From the NCBI GenBank assembly GCA_025345505.1, contig JANVCC010000174.1:4622893-4686892 (forward strand): a DNA stretch of 64,000 nt. The letters are read 5' to 3'. The notes beneath the pieces are model-generated. The model was given only the letters and a program-made list of their open reading frames with translations. It was not told the DNA's origin and searched no databases. A program made the translations under genes and the position numbers. How positions within the stretch are numbered: position 1 is the stretch's first letter; each line of letters starts with the position of its first letter. Source of the DNA: Todiramphus chloris collaris. Lineage: Eukaryota > Chordata > Aves > Coraciiformes > Alcedinidae. Positions 22,855 to 34,940 of this stretch are shown one piece after another.

Positions 22855-23085
22855 GAAGCAAAGAAACAGGATTGGGAGTGATCTGAAAGATCATCTCCTG
22901 CATCCCCCTGGATGCTGGCAAGATAAACTTGACTCTTCTGTTCCTACCAGAGGTTCCTTGAGCGTGTTCTCAAACTCCTCAGAACAGTGTTTCCATCATT
23001 TCCAGACGATCTGCCAGTGTCTTGAAGTTTACTGCTGGCAATTTAAAGGCTGAGGTTTGATGCCTCCTAAAAGGTCTGTGTGTAC
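22855..23085 (-). mobile_element. Ancient CR1 LINE 3' fragment
   Basis: Read on the + strand, the segment follows the reverse complement of the 3' part of old CR1 families: AAACAGGATTGGGAG, a block with AGATCATCTCCTGCATCC and CCCCTGG, then words like TGTTCTCAAACTCCTC, TTCCATCATTTCC and CTGCCAGTGTCTT in the expected order. It is strongly diverged and lacks the terminal ATTCTATGATT-type repeats, so it is an old, dead copy. CR1 elements are the dominant LINEs of birds and other sauropsids. Boundaries are approximate. Confidence 0.7.
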
Positions 23086-24180
23086 CAAAGAGGAATTAAT
23101 TTGAGGAAGTCTTGTTGTGCAGGAGGTCAGCCTGGAAAACCACAACACAATCCCTTTTGACCTTGCCTTTTATGAGGTTAGTGTCATTATTATTTTGGAC
23201 TGTCAGCTTCTATCTTCAAGCTGTAATTTTGGATTACCAGTTTTCGTAAGTGTTTTGTACTTCAAAGGGTAAAAGCGTACTTTGCTTTCACAAAAATCAG
23301 AGCTAAACAAAAAACAAAAGCTAGTCCCGGAGGAGGACACTTGCGTGTAGTTCTGTCTTCCACCTTGCTGCAGCACACTTTACCAAAAGTCCTGACTTTG
23401 TTTCATAAACGATTGTTCCAAAAGCTGCATTTAACCAGAAAACTTCTCAGTCCCCCATCAGTCTGCGTCACGGTGGAGTTTGCAGGGTGCTTCTGAACGG
23501 GCAACGCGAGAACGCTGCGGGTGATGAGGGTCACCCTCTCCCAGCTTTGGCCTTCAGATGATTCCAGAATGGTTGCTGTCTTCTCTCGGGTAGCTCTGAG
23601 CCAGAGATGAGCAGAGTTTCATGCAGACAGACTCAGTGCTCCATGGGAAAAGAGATGTACCAGGGCAGCCCCTCTCCTGTGTGGCAGTGAATGTTTCTGC
23701 TGCTGCGGTGAAACTGTTTAATGTGGTTAGTCCAAATCAAGAAGTTTATTAACAGAAGTGGTGAGGTGGTGGAATTACCTGGAAGTTTACCCTAGTTAGT
23801 GTCACAGAGCATTGAGGAGACCTGTAGGAGCAGCACTGGGGTCTGGGCAGGCGGGTGATGGAGCCCAGGGGAGACAGGGGTTCTGGGGGTGAGCCATGGA
23901 AGAGTTTTTCCCCCAAAACTGAGCAACTTCAGAGGCTTTTGTGTCTTTGGGGAGGGTGAGTAGTTGGATGCTATTCAGGAAAACATATGGCAACTTTACT
24001 TTTACTAAACATCATGGAGTTCCCCCATTCTGCTTGCCTACTGGAAAGGTGGGGATGCTGAAATGTGGAAAAAGATGCTTTGTTTGCTGGCTAATTTGCT
24101 CAAAGAGAGAAAAACTGGGAGGCATCTTTCTCCACAGAAGTTCTGGCTGAAATCCTTTGTCCAGCTCTGCTGTGTCTGAG
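23086..24180. other. Non-coding sequence, no gene recognised
   Basis: Unique sequence without simple repeats. Short frames only. A CpG-containing stretch at about 23460-23530 is unremarkable. Confidence 0.6.
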
Positions 24181-24316
24181 CCCCATCTCTCCGGGGAGCT
24201 GGGACCCCGGGATCCCCATCTCTCCGGNNNNNNNNNNCCCCATCTCTCCGGGGAGCTGGGACCCCGGGATCCCCATCTCTCCGGGGAGCTGGGACCCCGG
24301 GATCCCCATCTCTCCC
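24181..24316. repeat. 33-bp GC-rich minisatellite
   Basis: Identical 33-bp units start at 24181, 24238 and 24271, with partial units at 24214 and 24304. Each unit contains CCCCATCTCTCCGGGG, GAGCTGGG and ACCCCGGGAT. The array is broken by ten Ns at 24228-24237, so the true copy number is unknown. Because 33 is a multiple of three, both strands read open through it (an 11-residue repeating peptide in each frame), which explains the apparent ORFs. Complete identity between units suggests recent amplification. Confidence 0.95.
24228..24237. other. Assembly gap (10 N)
   Basis: Ten Ns lie inside the minisatellite, after the first 14 bases of the second unit. The next unit starts again from its first base, so at least the rest of one unit is missing. 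The gap size is probably a placeholder. Confidence 0.98.
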
Positions 24317-27300
24317 AGATGCTTCTGCAGCATTTCTGTGGTTCTGTGAGAGAGGGAGAGAGAGGTGCAAAAGCAGTGGGATGGATGGGAGGGATTCAAG
24401 CCACAGTTTGGAATGCCTGGGTTGAAAATGAAGGGCCAGTACAGCACTCCCGTGGTATGTAGTTACTCCGGTAGAGAGTTGCCCCTCGGGCGCTGTGATG
24501 ACAATATAAATAGTTCTCTACACTCTAAAACAAATATAGAATCATTTATTTAGTTCAGCATGCTGGCAGTTTGCCAACTCTGTGCTAATTACGTTGTATC
24601 TTGTTTTTATCATATATATGATAGCTTATTTGTTATGCCAAAAAGGCTGGACATTTTCCCCCGCAGTGTCTTATTACTTGTTTAGGTTTCTGACCATCTT
24701 CTCACTTGTATTGATTTTTCCTGTAGTTTTCTGGAAAACAGTCTTGTTCATTACTTGCTACCATAGCAATGCTGCTTATTCAAGTTCTCTAAAAGTCTGT
24801 AAGAAAAGTGGAAAAAAAAAAAAAAGAGGCTAAAGCACATCATGAAACAAACACACGCAGTGATGTACTGGGCTGTGCCTTACCTGATGACTTGAACCTG
24901 TAGCATGTGTTTTCCCTTTTGGAAATAATATGAGCTTTGCTGCCCATCAAAGCTTTGCAAAGAGGAGCATTAAAACAAGAGCAGCTGCACAAAGAAGGGA
25001 GCACCTTTTCTTTGGTAATAGTCAGTGAAGAGGTAGCTAACTGGTGAAGGCAAAGTTGGGTGGGGTTTGGGCCAGAGCATTGCAGAACTTGGGGAGACAA
25101 GAGCTGAAGCAGTGTAAGATAAGAATACAGAGAATGCAGAGTATGATCAGATGCAAAGGGGAGAAGAAGAGGGGAAAAAGGTGGCTAGGATAGATGAGGT
25201 CAAAAGAGCACAGAAAATAAAAGTGGAAGGGGCCCATTACTGTGCCACAGTTTTTCATTAGATTTTTTTTTTTAAATAGACATCAGTTTAAAACATTAGC
25301 AGAAAAAAACCCTCAAATTCAATTAAATCTCACAATTTCAAAGACAATCAGACTCAGCCAGAGGTTTTTGCAAAGCCTAGTAGATCTTCAGTGTGACTTG
25401 GGGAGAATCATTTTGCCGTAACTGCCCATCGGATGCTCTGTCCATATCCAGTTCATGGGAGAAGTCAGCCAGACAGAGATTACAAAGAGGTCCTTACTCT
25501 TGAGGACTGAGATGCTGACGAAATGCTCTTTGAACTGTTTGAGGTTTCTTCCTTGTGAGTTTTGCTTTCTTACGAAGAACAAAAAAGTAACTTCCTATGC
25601 AGTTCCAGTCTGTGCAGGACAAGGACGCCTTTTGAACTATTTTACATACAGGCCCTATTCAAAAGAATCTTCCTGCAGCTTCCTGAGGAGCCCTGACAAT
25701 GTGGCACTTGGGTAAGGACGGGGCAAGGCTCTGTGGTGAGCGGCACGGTGATTGCCAGCCACCCAATAGCACTGCTGGCATCCCGAGCCAAAGGGATGGC
25801 TTTGCCGTGTTTCACAGAGCCGGGCTCGCTCTTGCCCAGCGGTGAAATAGAGCTGAATGCTGAGATTCTCAGGAATTTTAGTTTACTCATCTGGACGTAC
25901 GTAGTAGAATTATTCTTCTTTAGTATTATTGTTATGCTTTCTGTTATAACAGCTACGCAACTTCCTGCTGTGTCTGAGGCCTCTGGTGTCGAGAGCCATG
26001 TGCAGAGTGGAAGAGATTCCAGACTAAAGCTGCTCAGAAAACCTCTGGCACGTTTTCCAGACAAACATCTCAAGTTTATAGTTTCTTTAGCAAAGAGATT
26101 AAACCTACTTCTATTAAAAAAGAAAGACTATTTTTAATCCTGCAGATAAATAAAAATAAAACGTACTGGTATTTCCTTCCCAGGGGACCCGACCATCTGG
26201 GTGGTTGTCCTTTGCCAGTTCCCCCCTGGAAAAGTTTGTATCCAGAAGATATTTTCCTTGTGCTAATTTATTTATCTCCGATAACTTTGGTTGGAGAAGC
26301 TCTATCGGAAGCCAAGTGAAAGGTGACAGAAAAGTGATACCGAACAAGGCGACAACATGCGAGCGCATCCAGAGATGCGAGTCTTGTAAGTGAAGGTTGC
26401 AACGGGAAAAACCCAGTCCGTCTGCCCGGCAGGGTGGCTGGAGATGTACACTGGCGGAGACACCGCTAATTTCCTGATGATTTCCCATGGTTGCCGTCCT
26501 TCGGGAGGTTTGCCCGTTGCTCCGGGACGAGTGAGCGTGCGTACGCTGACCCGGCTGGGGAGCCCAGCGCCCGCGGCACGGAGGGTGCCGGTGCCAGCTG
26601 CTCACCGTGGCTGCGTTCCACCCTCCGCCGTACTTCAGTCATGCTTAGCAGGTCAGTGGATGGTTAGCAAAAGCTTGGTTTGATAAGAAGTTGCCTAAAT
26701 TAGGCTAATGATGGGTTCTCCTGGGTAATGCAGGGGAGGAAAAAGTTCAAAGCCTGGTATTTATGTGCACAAAGTCCAAATACCTGCCAAGTCTCTTTGA
26801 TGAAGTGTCTTTGTCAGAACGATTAAATGAAGGTTAAAAAGGCCAGACCTTTTCTCAACATATTTGACTTGCTCTTTCTTTCCTCTCTTCAAGGTGTCTT
26901 CATGTTACATTTATTTGCTTCATGAATTCTTTATTACACTAATCAGTCCTGATGTACAAACTCATTAGAAAATGAGCTGGAAATGTAAGATCTGTCAAAT
27001 TTCAGAGACTTCTGACATTGTTAGACTCAGGGGCCTTTTTGCAAAGAAAAGAGAGAAAGGAAAGAAGCTAATGAGGAAATGTCAGATAATGTAGAAGTCA
27101 ATCCATTTGGGGATGAAGTTTTACAAAGTTCAGAGAGAAAAGTTGTAGTGTTGCCAGGGTAAACACCTTTTTTTTTTCCCTCCTTTATTTTTTTTCTTTT
27201 AAAACAAAACCAAAAAGCCCCGTACATTTTGCCACAGAGGAACTCTTTTCTTACTGGTTTTACTGAACACTTCTGGTTTGGTTTTGTACTCGACATCTTA

Positions 27301-28185
27301 AATCAGGTTGCCAGGTTGGTATTTAAGGATGACACAAATAAAGGGAAATAATTATGTGAGTGGGATTTCCTAATCATATGATTTACCAGTTTGCATTCGG
27401 GGGTCTTGTGCCAGTCTCAGCTGAAATCACCATCCCAGCTTGCAAGGTGCTGTGAAATAACTGCTGCTCTAAAGCAGACTTTGGTCCACTTTAAAAGAGC
27501 TCAGGTGAGTGAGATCCCTCAAATCAGGCTAAGAGCCCATCATTAGCCTCACCTAAAAAGGTGAAAAAAGAGGCAGCAGTGAAGAGAGAAGTGACTTGCC
27601 TGCGGATGCACGTTGGTCTGTGGCTCAGATAGGGCCAGAGTCTCAGCCAGTGCCCTGCTCACTAAATCAAACCTCCTCCTCTGTCTGCCATCAGGGTATG
27701 TGCGGTTGTTCCTCTGAAGGTTACTAAGAGTGAGGAAAAGTGAATGATTAGCCACAGAGTAGTGTTATCCTAGTGAAGGTAACCCTGCCAGCCTTTATTC
27801 AGCTGTGATGGGTTGCATATGCCCTGGTAGATCAAAATGTAAATGCCTCATTTAATTTCTGCATTAAAAAAAATCTCAGCACACTGTTGGAAAAATTGCC
27901 AGCCGTGCCCTGTGCTCTGCAAGGGGTGGTTGTTCCCACATCCACACAGCACAGTGCAGCCAGAAGGAGAGAGCTGCCAAATCCTCTTTTTCCTTGTCAT
28001 TGGGAACGTGGCAGTGCCTCCTGTTTCCATCACCTGCCTTGTGTACCTCAGACTGTCGGTGGGCAAGGAGCGCATCTGTACTGGTCAGTGATGCCGTCGT
28101 GCACCTCGGAAACTTCGTCATGTGCAAGAGTTACTGAGGGAGAAAAGGAAGCCTATCACAACTGGCAAGGTGGACTGCAGTGCAG
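24317..28185. other. Non-coding sequence, no gene recognised
   Basis: A GA-rich patch (about 24344-24365) and an A14 run (24812-24825) occur, and a purine-rich stretch lies at about 25055-25235. A small CpG-richer patch lies at about 26480-26640. Frames of up to 163 codons (26114-26605, minus) overlap plus-strand frames and carry no domain. T-rich low-complexity occurs at 27168-27205. Confidence 0.6.
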
Positions 28186-28189
28186 GACA

Positions 28190-28275
28190 TCTGGGATCTG
28201 TTCTCCGTCTTGTTATGAATTCCCTGTGCGACCTTGGGCAAGTTTCCTTGTCTTCTCTCTCCACGCAGGCTGTAT
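28190..28275 (+). mobile_element. Possible MIR-like SINE fragment
   Basis: CTGTGCGACCTTGGGCAAGT (28223-28242), followed by a pyrimidine-rich stretch, closely resembles the highly conserved core of MIR-type SINEs (TGTGACCTTGGGCAAGT followed by a C/T-rich block). The flanks are too diverged to delimit. In a bird genome this would be a very old copy shared with other amniotes. Confidence 0.5.
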
Positions 28276-28504
28276 TATATGGTCCTTGCCGTGTATGCAT
28301 GGTACGGTCTCAGTTATAGCTGCTCTTACAAACAGCAATTATAATACAGGTATCAAAAATAGATTGTCTGTGCTTTGAGATGATTTTTTTTTTCCTGAGA
28401 TGCCTTTAAAAACATTCCCCTTGGATTTCACCCGGGAGTTATTCTGGGACCTTGAAAGGTGCAAGAGATGTGTGACAAGGGCTGGCTCTCACGAGTGCTG
28501 AGTG

Positions 28505-28618
28505 ACTCTTGCTCTGCATGAGGAACGTGGTTTAGTGGTGACCTGGTCGTGCCGGGTTAACAGTTGGACTTGATGATCTTAAAGGTCTCTGCCAACCAAA
28601 ACGGTTCTATGATTCTGT
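28505..28618 (+). mobile_element. CR1 LINE 3' end, truncated
   Basis: GTGGTTTAGTGGTGACCTGG, a GTTGGACTTGATGATCTTAA block, AAGGTCTCTGCCAACC and the terminal GGTTCTATGATTCTGT match the 3' untranslated end of avian CR1 families in order and orientation. Only about 110 bp remain; 5' truncation is the rule for CR1. No coding part is present. This is one of the best indications that the genome is avian. Confidence 0.9.
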
Positions 28619-31600
28619 ACCGGTGAGCACGGAGGGAGTGAAGGTGGCCACTCCTGCACTGTCACGACTTCTCCAGTCACTGCACTCCCCGGATCAGTGG
28701 GTTATGAAAATGTGGATAACTGCTCATCCAACAACAAGGGAGACATTTCTCACTGTGATTTCAAACGCAGGCGTTGGACATCTTCTGTGGGGTCCTGACA
28801 GCATCATGCTGTCAGAGCAAGGAGGAGAGGCTCAGTTTACTGCGTAGAGTTGCTGATGTTACCACTGGAGAATGTCTTTAGCCCTGGAATTAAGGTATAT
28901 CACCACACAGTTTAGAGGAGGCAACTCCTCTGTTCCTACGAAGGAGGGGACAGCTGTATGCCAAGAGAAACCTTTCTCCAAAGCTTGTTCCTTCCCTCTT
29001 TCACTGGTAAAGAGCCAAGCAGCAACTAAAATGTGTATGTCCAGAAGCCCACCTACTTCTCAGGTTGTGTGAAGCTGAGGGTCCCATCTGTAGGTCCCCA
29101 GTTGCTTGCCCAGTTTGTATATTCCATAAGGACGTGCACAGTGGTTCTTCCTCGGGGTCTGCTTCTTGTAGGTGCTGAGCTGAGCATCCCTGCCCTCCCA
29201 CCTCCAACCACAGTGGAAGGGAGCAGGAGCTGTGGTTGCTCAGCACCTCATAAAAATCAAGCCCCTGGAGGTTTTGGGGGGATAAATGGGAGAGAAACTG
29301 GGCTCAACGAGTAAGATAAGTTTGCTGGCGAATTGTTAGTAGCAGGGAAAGCAAAACCTGAGGCATTAACATACCAATTAGCAAAGGATTTCAAACCTGG
29401 ACTCTGGCCTGCTTTGAGATCATTGGTCTCTGGGGCCCGTCTCACCATATCCTGCAAACACTACACGAGGGCAGCTGCCAGTTGTGTCCATCTTTTGATG
29501 GCACTTTAAGCACCTTCATCCCAGACCTGGCTGGGGTTTATGGCCACAACTGCTGCTGCTAAAGCTGTGCAGCGCTGGGGAGGTGCATCTGGAGAAGAGT
29601 GCAAAGGTGAACGTGCAGAACCCCTCAGAGGCAAAACTACTGCAGCACATGTGGCAGAGAGTGATGATTCATTTCAAGGGGTTCTTCTAAAATCAGATTA
29701 GGCAGGGTAGGCTAGTGAAAGGGAAGGGGCTATGTTCTGCTTTGCAAATCTAACTCCATCAGAAAGGTGTCAAAGAACTGGTACTTCCTTCTTAGTTCTT
29801 CCCCCTCTTTCCTTCCTCTTTCTGTCTCTAGCTGTTGTCTTGCCTCTTTTGCAGACAAAACCCACATCTCAAATTCCTCCTCTTTGAAGCCTCTGGCTGG
29901 TCAGGTAGAGCAATTTCATCAGTCCCTTAGGAAAGAGTCCAGAGTATTTTCTTTAACCCAAGGGATGTGCATCTGACTTCTGAGGAGCAGTTGAGCTTTC
30001 TCTACTGCATCAGACCTATACATACAAGATTTCCAGGGCAGTAAAACGTGAAGAGCACTGGATCAGACTGGCTGCTAGCAGACTTTGGGTATGTCTTTGT
30101 TTGCTTTACTGATGAATTTGTTTTAAAAGTCCTTTTATTTAGGGAAAGAAAAAAAAAAGTAGGTGCTTTTGCGTGCGAGCCTGCTTAAAGTCATCCTAAA
30201 CTTTTCCCTGAATGCATCACAACACTGTGGTGTCACCAGTCACATCTTTAAGATTTCTTATGGTTTCCTTTCCTTTCTAGTGTTCTGATCAGTACTGGCC
30301 TATTTGTCTTTGAGCATATCTGCTTGATAGCCTTTAATATCCTGCTGCTCCAGGTATTTCTCTTGCCAAATAGAAACCACTTCACTGCAGGTATGAAATC
30401 TAAATGCACACCTCATTTGTTGCTGTTGGCTTTGGTGTTTTACAGCTGTTGGCAATCCTTCATTTTGTCTTTAGTCTCAATTAGAATTTCAGCCTGTGAC
30501 AACCCATTTTGGCTTTTGGGTCTGATCTTCTGAATTTGCCTAGTGTGCTTTCCAGATGGAACACCATCCTGGGAGCCACCAAGGTTCACTTTGGTCGTCC
30601 TTTTCCAAGGGCTCACTGCTGCCCACTGAATAGCTGCTGGGTCCTTCGGGAGTTGTTCTGCTGTACTACAGATGTCACACTTTGCTCTAGGGCAAGGATG
30701 GCTGCAGAAATAGGGAAGAAAGGAATATACTAAATATATCATTAAAGTATTGACATGTTGTTGGTTTTCTTCACCAGAACCCAAGATACATTTTTTTTTA
30801 TGTTGTTACAAGGAAACTTCAAAATCAAACTTTTTGAATAATTCTCCTTTAGAAACCCTCTTGTAAAGAGCTGCAGAAATTGCAGAACTGTGTGAGGTCA
30901 GGAGTTTTCCTGCTTAGCTCTTGGTGATCTACACTTAGAAATGCTTGGCACTGCTGATTCTCTGTCTTGCTGTTAATCATTCCTTCTGATAAGGTTGCTC
31001 ATCATTTGTGGTTTGTTGCCTGTCTTAGCTGCTCCTCCCTCATCCACCTTCTGCAACTGGGACAGCCAGTGATGGGAGGTTGATTAGATGCTGCAGACTC
31101 TTTTGATTTGGATTTGCACCAATGGATTCTTTCTGTAAATAACTAAGCAGTTCACTATCAGCCAGTTATGTTTATATGAAAAAAAAAATCTTTTGATACT
31201 TTTTTTTCACTTTTTCCTCTCCATTACTATGGAGAGAAAACCCAAAACGCTAGTCTTAACACAGCCCTTCTTCCCCAAAAACCTAAAGCCGATAGATGGA
31301 AGGAACAAATGAACTTCCACGGTACAATGCACCTGGGTTGCCCTTCTGTTCAGAATCTGAGGCTGAAAGGCCCAGCAAGTTTTCACTCCTTAAGACGTCT
31401 TTAGCTGGGTTTTTTCAGTAAGTTCAAACAAATTTATGAAGCCATATATGGGGAAGTTTACATTTCTGCCAAGTGTGTGTTGATAAAGGGGAGACTTTGA
31501 TCCCTTGGCCTGTCAGTTGTACCTCATATGTGCTGGGTCAGGACAAAAGTCTAAGTATGTTTCCCTTAGCAAATGGATTATGCTGCCTCTAAAGTATTGC

Positions 31601-34600
31601 ATCTGTGTAACAGTCAGTAGTGAGTTGGCATGATTACGTTTTGAGAGATTTATCTGGGGAAAATCCGCTGTGCAAGAACTGATTCATAACACCTCATGCT
31701 AACCAGGTCCGTGTGACTCGTCAAACAGCCGAGGATGGGGAAGGATCTCTCCAGTTACAGAGACTCTGTAGGTATTTAGAAGCAGCTGCACTCACCTGCA
31801 CGTTTAGCTGAAAGGTCTGTCAGTACAACACCTGACACCGTCTCCGTTAGGAGTCGTGTATTGCAGCGATGGCAGCTTAGAGAAGTTGGGTTGTTTTTTT
31901 TTTTCCTGTATATATTTAAGTGGATTATTTGAGGAAAAGGAGTAATGTCATGAAGAGTTAGTGCTGCTGCCAAAATGCAGCAATTTGAAAGCAAAGAAGC
32001 TTCCTGAATACTTGTACTTTTATGTTACTCTGACCTGGGGCTTGTGAAGTTAAGGATGCTTGCAACAAAAACCTATTAGAAAAACACGGTGAGCTTCTAT
32101 GTATAATAGCTATTGTGTCACTTAGTGGCTTTGGGCAAAGACTGGTGAAGGGCAAAGGGGTTTATACTTCTTGTCGAAGTGCTGTGTGCTGCTAAACTCC
32201 AAGGCCGCAAACAAACTGCTAAACTAGTTTAATATTAAATGTAACCTATCATGCAAGCAGTGGACGCTGAGATTGTATTTAATTCTATTTAACACCTTTT
32301 TATTTGCACTCAGGGCAGATGTGTGTGCTTTGGACTAATCTGTTCCTAGCCAGGCCAGCTTTGTGGGTACAAGCCTCGGATCTGGGAAGGCAAGGTTTCT
32401 GTCTCTGCCCCTACCCTGCAGGGTAACCTTTACATGGTCATTGCTTCTCTTTGCACCCTTAACAAGCAACATAAAAAATCTGTTGGTTCTTCGGGGAAAG
32501 GGCTCGCTCTTACTAACAAGCTGTACCATGTCCAGTGTCGGTTTGGGGCCCCTGGGGATTACTGCAGCACAAATAATAACCTCGGATAAGTTTAGGCAAC
32601 GTCAGCTTGGTTGAGCAGTGCGCGTTAACTCGCTTGTGAGCAGTGCTCCACTGGACCAGAAATCCAAACCAAAACCACCCGTAAGCAGCCCAAGGTGGAT
32701 TTTCTCCCTCTGGGTCTTGTTTCCCATCCGGGTCACCAGATACTGCTCTGCAAGTGCTGTGTGAGAGCACGCTGCTCATAAACTGGAGGCAGAACAGCAC
32801 TGTGGTGTCTCGGTGTTGGGTGAGCCCCACGGGTTCATCCTGGGAACTGCAGAGGCTGTGCAGAGCCTGGAGAGAGGAGACCTCTCTAACAGGGCAGCGG
32901 TCGCTGCAGAAGTGGGTCTGATGTCTTCCTGATCTCCTCTCTCAGCAGTTTCTCCCAAAGGAGCACAAAGCAGACCTTTTCTGTAAGAGGGTGAGGGGGC
33001 ACTGGCTACTGCAGATGTGCTGTGCTCTCCCTTAGAGGGGCATCTTCTCTCCAGAAGGCTCCTCCGAAGCAGCGGGGAGCTGTTTGCCGGCTCCGTAGTC
33101 ACAGGCACCTACAAGCAGAAAATATTCCGAGTTTCCCAGTTCAGGGGCAGTGACCAGAAACATGGGCCTTGCCACATTGTGCCAGTGGCCCAGTGCTTGC
33201 ATGATGCCACTTGTTACCGTTCGGCAGCCTTGGCCTCCTGGAGTCAACTCTGGCAAGCAGCGATCGCCACGGGGGCTCTCGGGGAATAGATGCAGCAAAG
33301 GGAGCACCAGGAGATGCTAATGCGATGCTGAACAAGACGTGGTAGGGATCAGCTGTCTCTCTGCAGCCTCTGCTGCTGCTAAACCCACAGAGGGCTTCCT
33401 CAGCCGTGGCCCTGTTGTGCAGGGACCTTGATGCTTCCTTTGGTCGCTGTCCTGCAAACGAGAGAGAGCAGGGAAAGTGTAGCTTTGAGGAAAGGATGCA
33501 AAAATTCTGGCTTTTAATTCTACGACCTGCTGCAAAGATAGCCCTGAAAGAAGGGGGCTGTCTGCAGGGTGAAGGAGCTCCTTTTGGCCTTTGTTAGGCA
33601 CGGATGCATCCCCTCGGCACAGTGGAGCACTCCCGGTGTGGGGGGACCAGAGCAGGGGGGGAGTTTGCAAAATTAATCGGGTTTGTTTGTTTGTTTTCTT
33701 TTACAGTGTATTTCTTCTAAACATAGATCTGTTTTACCCTACTGCTGCTACCACAAAAGCCCCTCGTAGTTTTCAGGAAGCCTGTACAGAGTAATTTTCC
33801 TTCTACTTTCCCCACTTCCCCTAAATGCTAAGCTAGACAAAGGTGCTGTAAAAATTCTAAGCCGCAGTTTGAGCTCTCCCGGTTAAATGGAGTGACTCTG
33901 GGTTCGCAGTGGTTGAGACGACATGGGAATTGGGCCTCGACACTTGTTTTCCTGTGGGCTCCCTGTATGGTCTTTTATTTTAATCTTATTTTTGTTCCTC
34001 TCGTGTTCTTTCCTCCCTCCCCTCCCTCCTCCCTGCATTCACCATTTCAAACAGAACGCAGAAACGCTGTTTGAAGTCGTTTGGGAGGCAAGGCAGAGAA
34101 CGTGCTCCGGGATGCTCGTGTAGCCCCAATTACTGATTTTTCACCAGAGTTGCTGGTGGGCCCTGATGCTTTGCAAGGGAAGAGAAAGGGCCGTGGCTTG
34201 ACCAGCTGTAGGCGGCATTAGTCACTGGCTGGAGGACACTGGTCTCACACATGCCTGATTTACATGAAGTGATGTGGAAGACAGGGCCTTTATCTTCGAA
34301 GACAGAGGTGCGGCAAAAGCAAACCAAAGCCCTTCTGCATTTTGAGCGTGCTCGGGGATGTATAGACGTGCTGCTCGGCTCAGCATGTTAAAGGCCCGTT
34401 TCAGCTCAGCATAAAGTTGTTGAAAAGATTCCCAGGAACTGTAGTGAGCCTTCAAAGGAGTCTTAAATGAGTTCACAAGAGTCAAAGACAAAAGGAAGAG
34501 GGCGAAGAGTGCAGACCCGGAGTCCCCGGGATGAGATAGTGAACTGTGAGCTGTTTAAACACCTCTTGGTGGCATTTGCTTCATACACTTTTCATGCCTC

Positions 34601-34705
34601 AAACTCGTCCTGAAGGTTCCTAGAGCTACATCTGCAGACACACTGCCAGGTGAGCAGTGCTGGGCTGGTGGTCCACAGTGAGTCCCACAGTGCAGCCTGA
34701 TTGTG
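28619..34705. other. Non-coding sequence, no gene recognised
   Basis: About 6 kb of unique sequence without recognisable exons. Pyrimidine-rich patches occur at about 29796-29830 and 33996-34036 and T runs at about 30790-30800 and 31893-31905. Overlapping two-strand frames near 32.5-33.7 kb (up to 117 codons) reflect average GC content. A possible, very diverged CR1-like stretch near 31.07 kb was not accepted. Confidence 0.6.
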
Positions 34706-34709
34706 GTCT

Positions 34710-34858
34710 CATTAAAAAAAAAAACCAAAAACCCACAAACAAAACAAACACAGAAAAAAACCAACCAAAAAAACCCCCCACCACAACAACAACAAAAAAA
34801 CCCAAACCCTCCAAAACAATAACAAAAAAACCCAAACCAAAAACAAACCCCAAACCTT
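34710..34858. repeat. A/C-rich low-complexity tract
   Basis: About 150 bp consisting almost only of A and C (AAAACCC, CAACAAC and ACAAAC-type words), with no G for long stretches. Its reverse complement is a G/T-rich tract, which creates an artificial Phe/Gly-rich minus-strand frame and a Lys/Pro/Thr-rich plus-strand frame; neither is coding. It directly abuts a CR1 3' end. Confidence 0.9.
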
Positions 34859-34859
34859 A

Positions 34860-34940
34860 ACCTATTAAATGATGGCAGGGAGGTTGGATTAGATGATCTG
34901 CGGTCCCTTCCGACCGAAGCCATTCGGTGATTCTATAAAA
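34860..34940 (+). mobile_element. CR1 LINE 3' end, truncated
   Basis: AGGGAGGTTGGATTAGATGA, then TCTGCGGTCCCTTCCGACC and a terminal GGTGATTCTATAAAA match the CR1 3' terminus in order and orientation. Only about 80 bp remain. The CpGs in the element suggest limited decay or methylation-related retention. Confidence 0.85.

Noticed and set aside
24038-24462. Repetitive-peptide frames on both strands over the minisatellite
   Set aside because: The 33-bp period keeps all frames open; the sequence is interrupted by Ns and the peptides are simple repeats.
31065-31130. Possible CR1-like 3' end (GATGGGAGGTTGATTAGATG)
   Set aside because: Only about 20 bp resemble CR1 and the following blocks and terminal repeats do not match.
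32100-32140. Weak MIR-like words (GTCACTTAGTGGCTTTGGGC)
   Set aside because: Match is short and the order of adjoining blocks is not supported.
34555-34923. Phe/Gly/Cys-rich minus-strand frame of 122 codons
   Set aside because: It is the translation of the A/C-rich low-complexity tract and part of a CR1 end.
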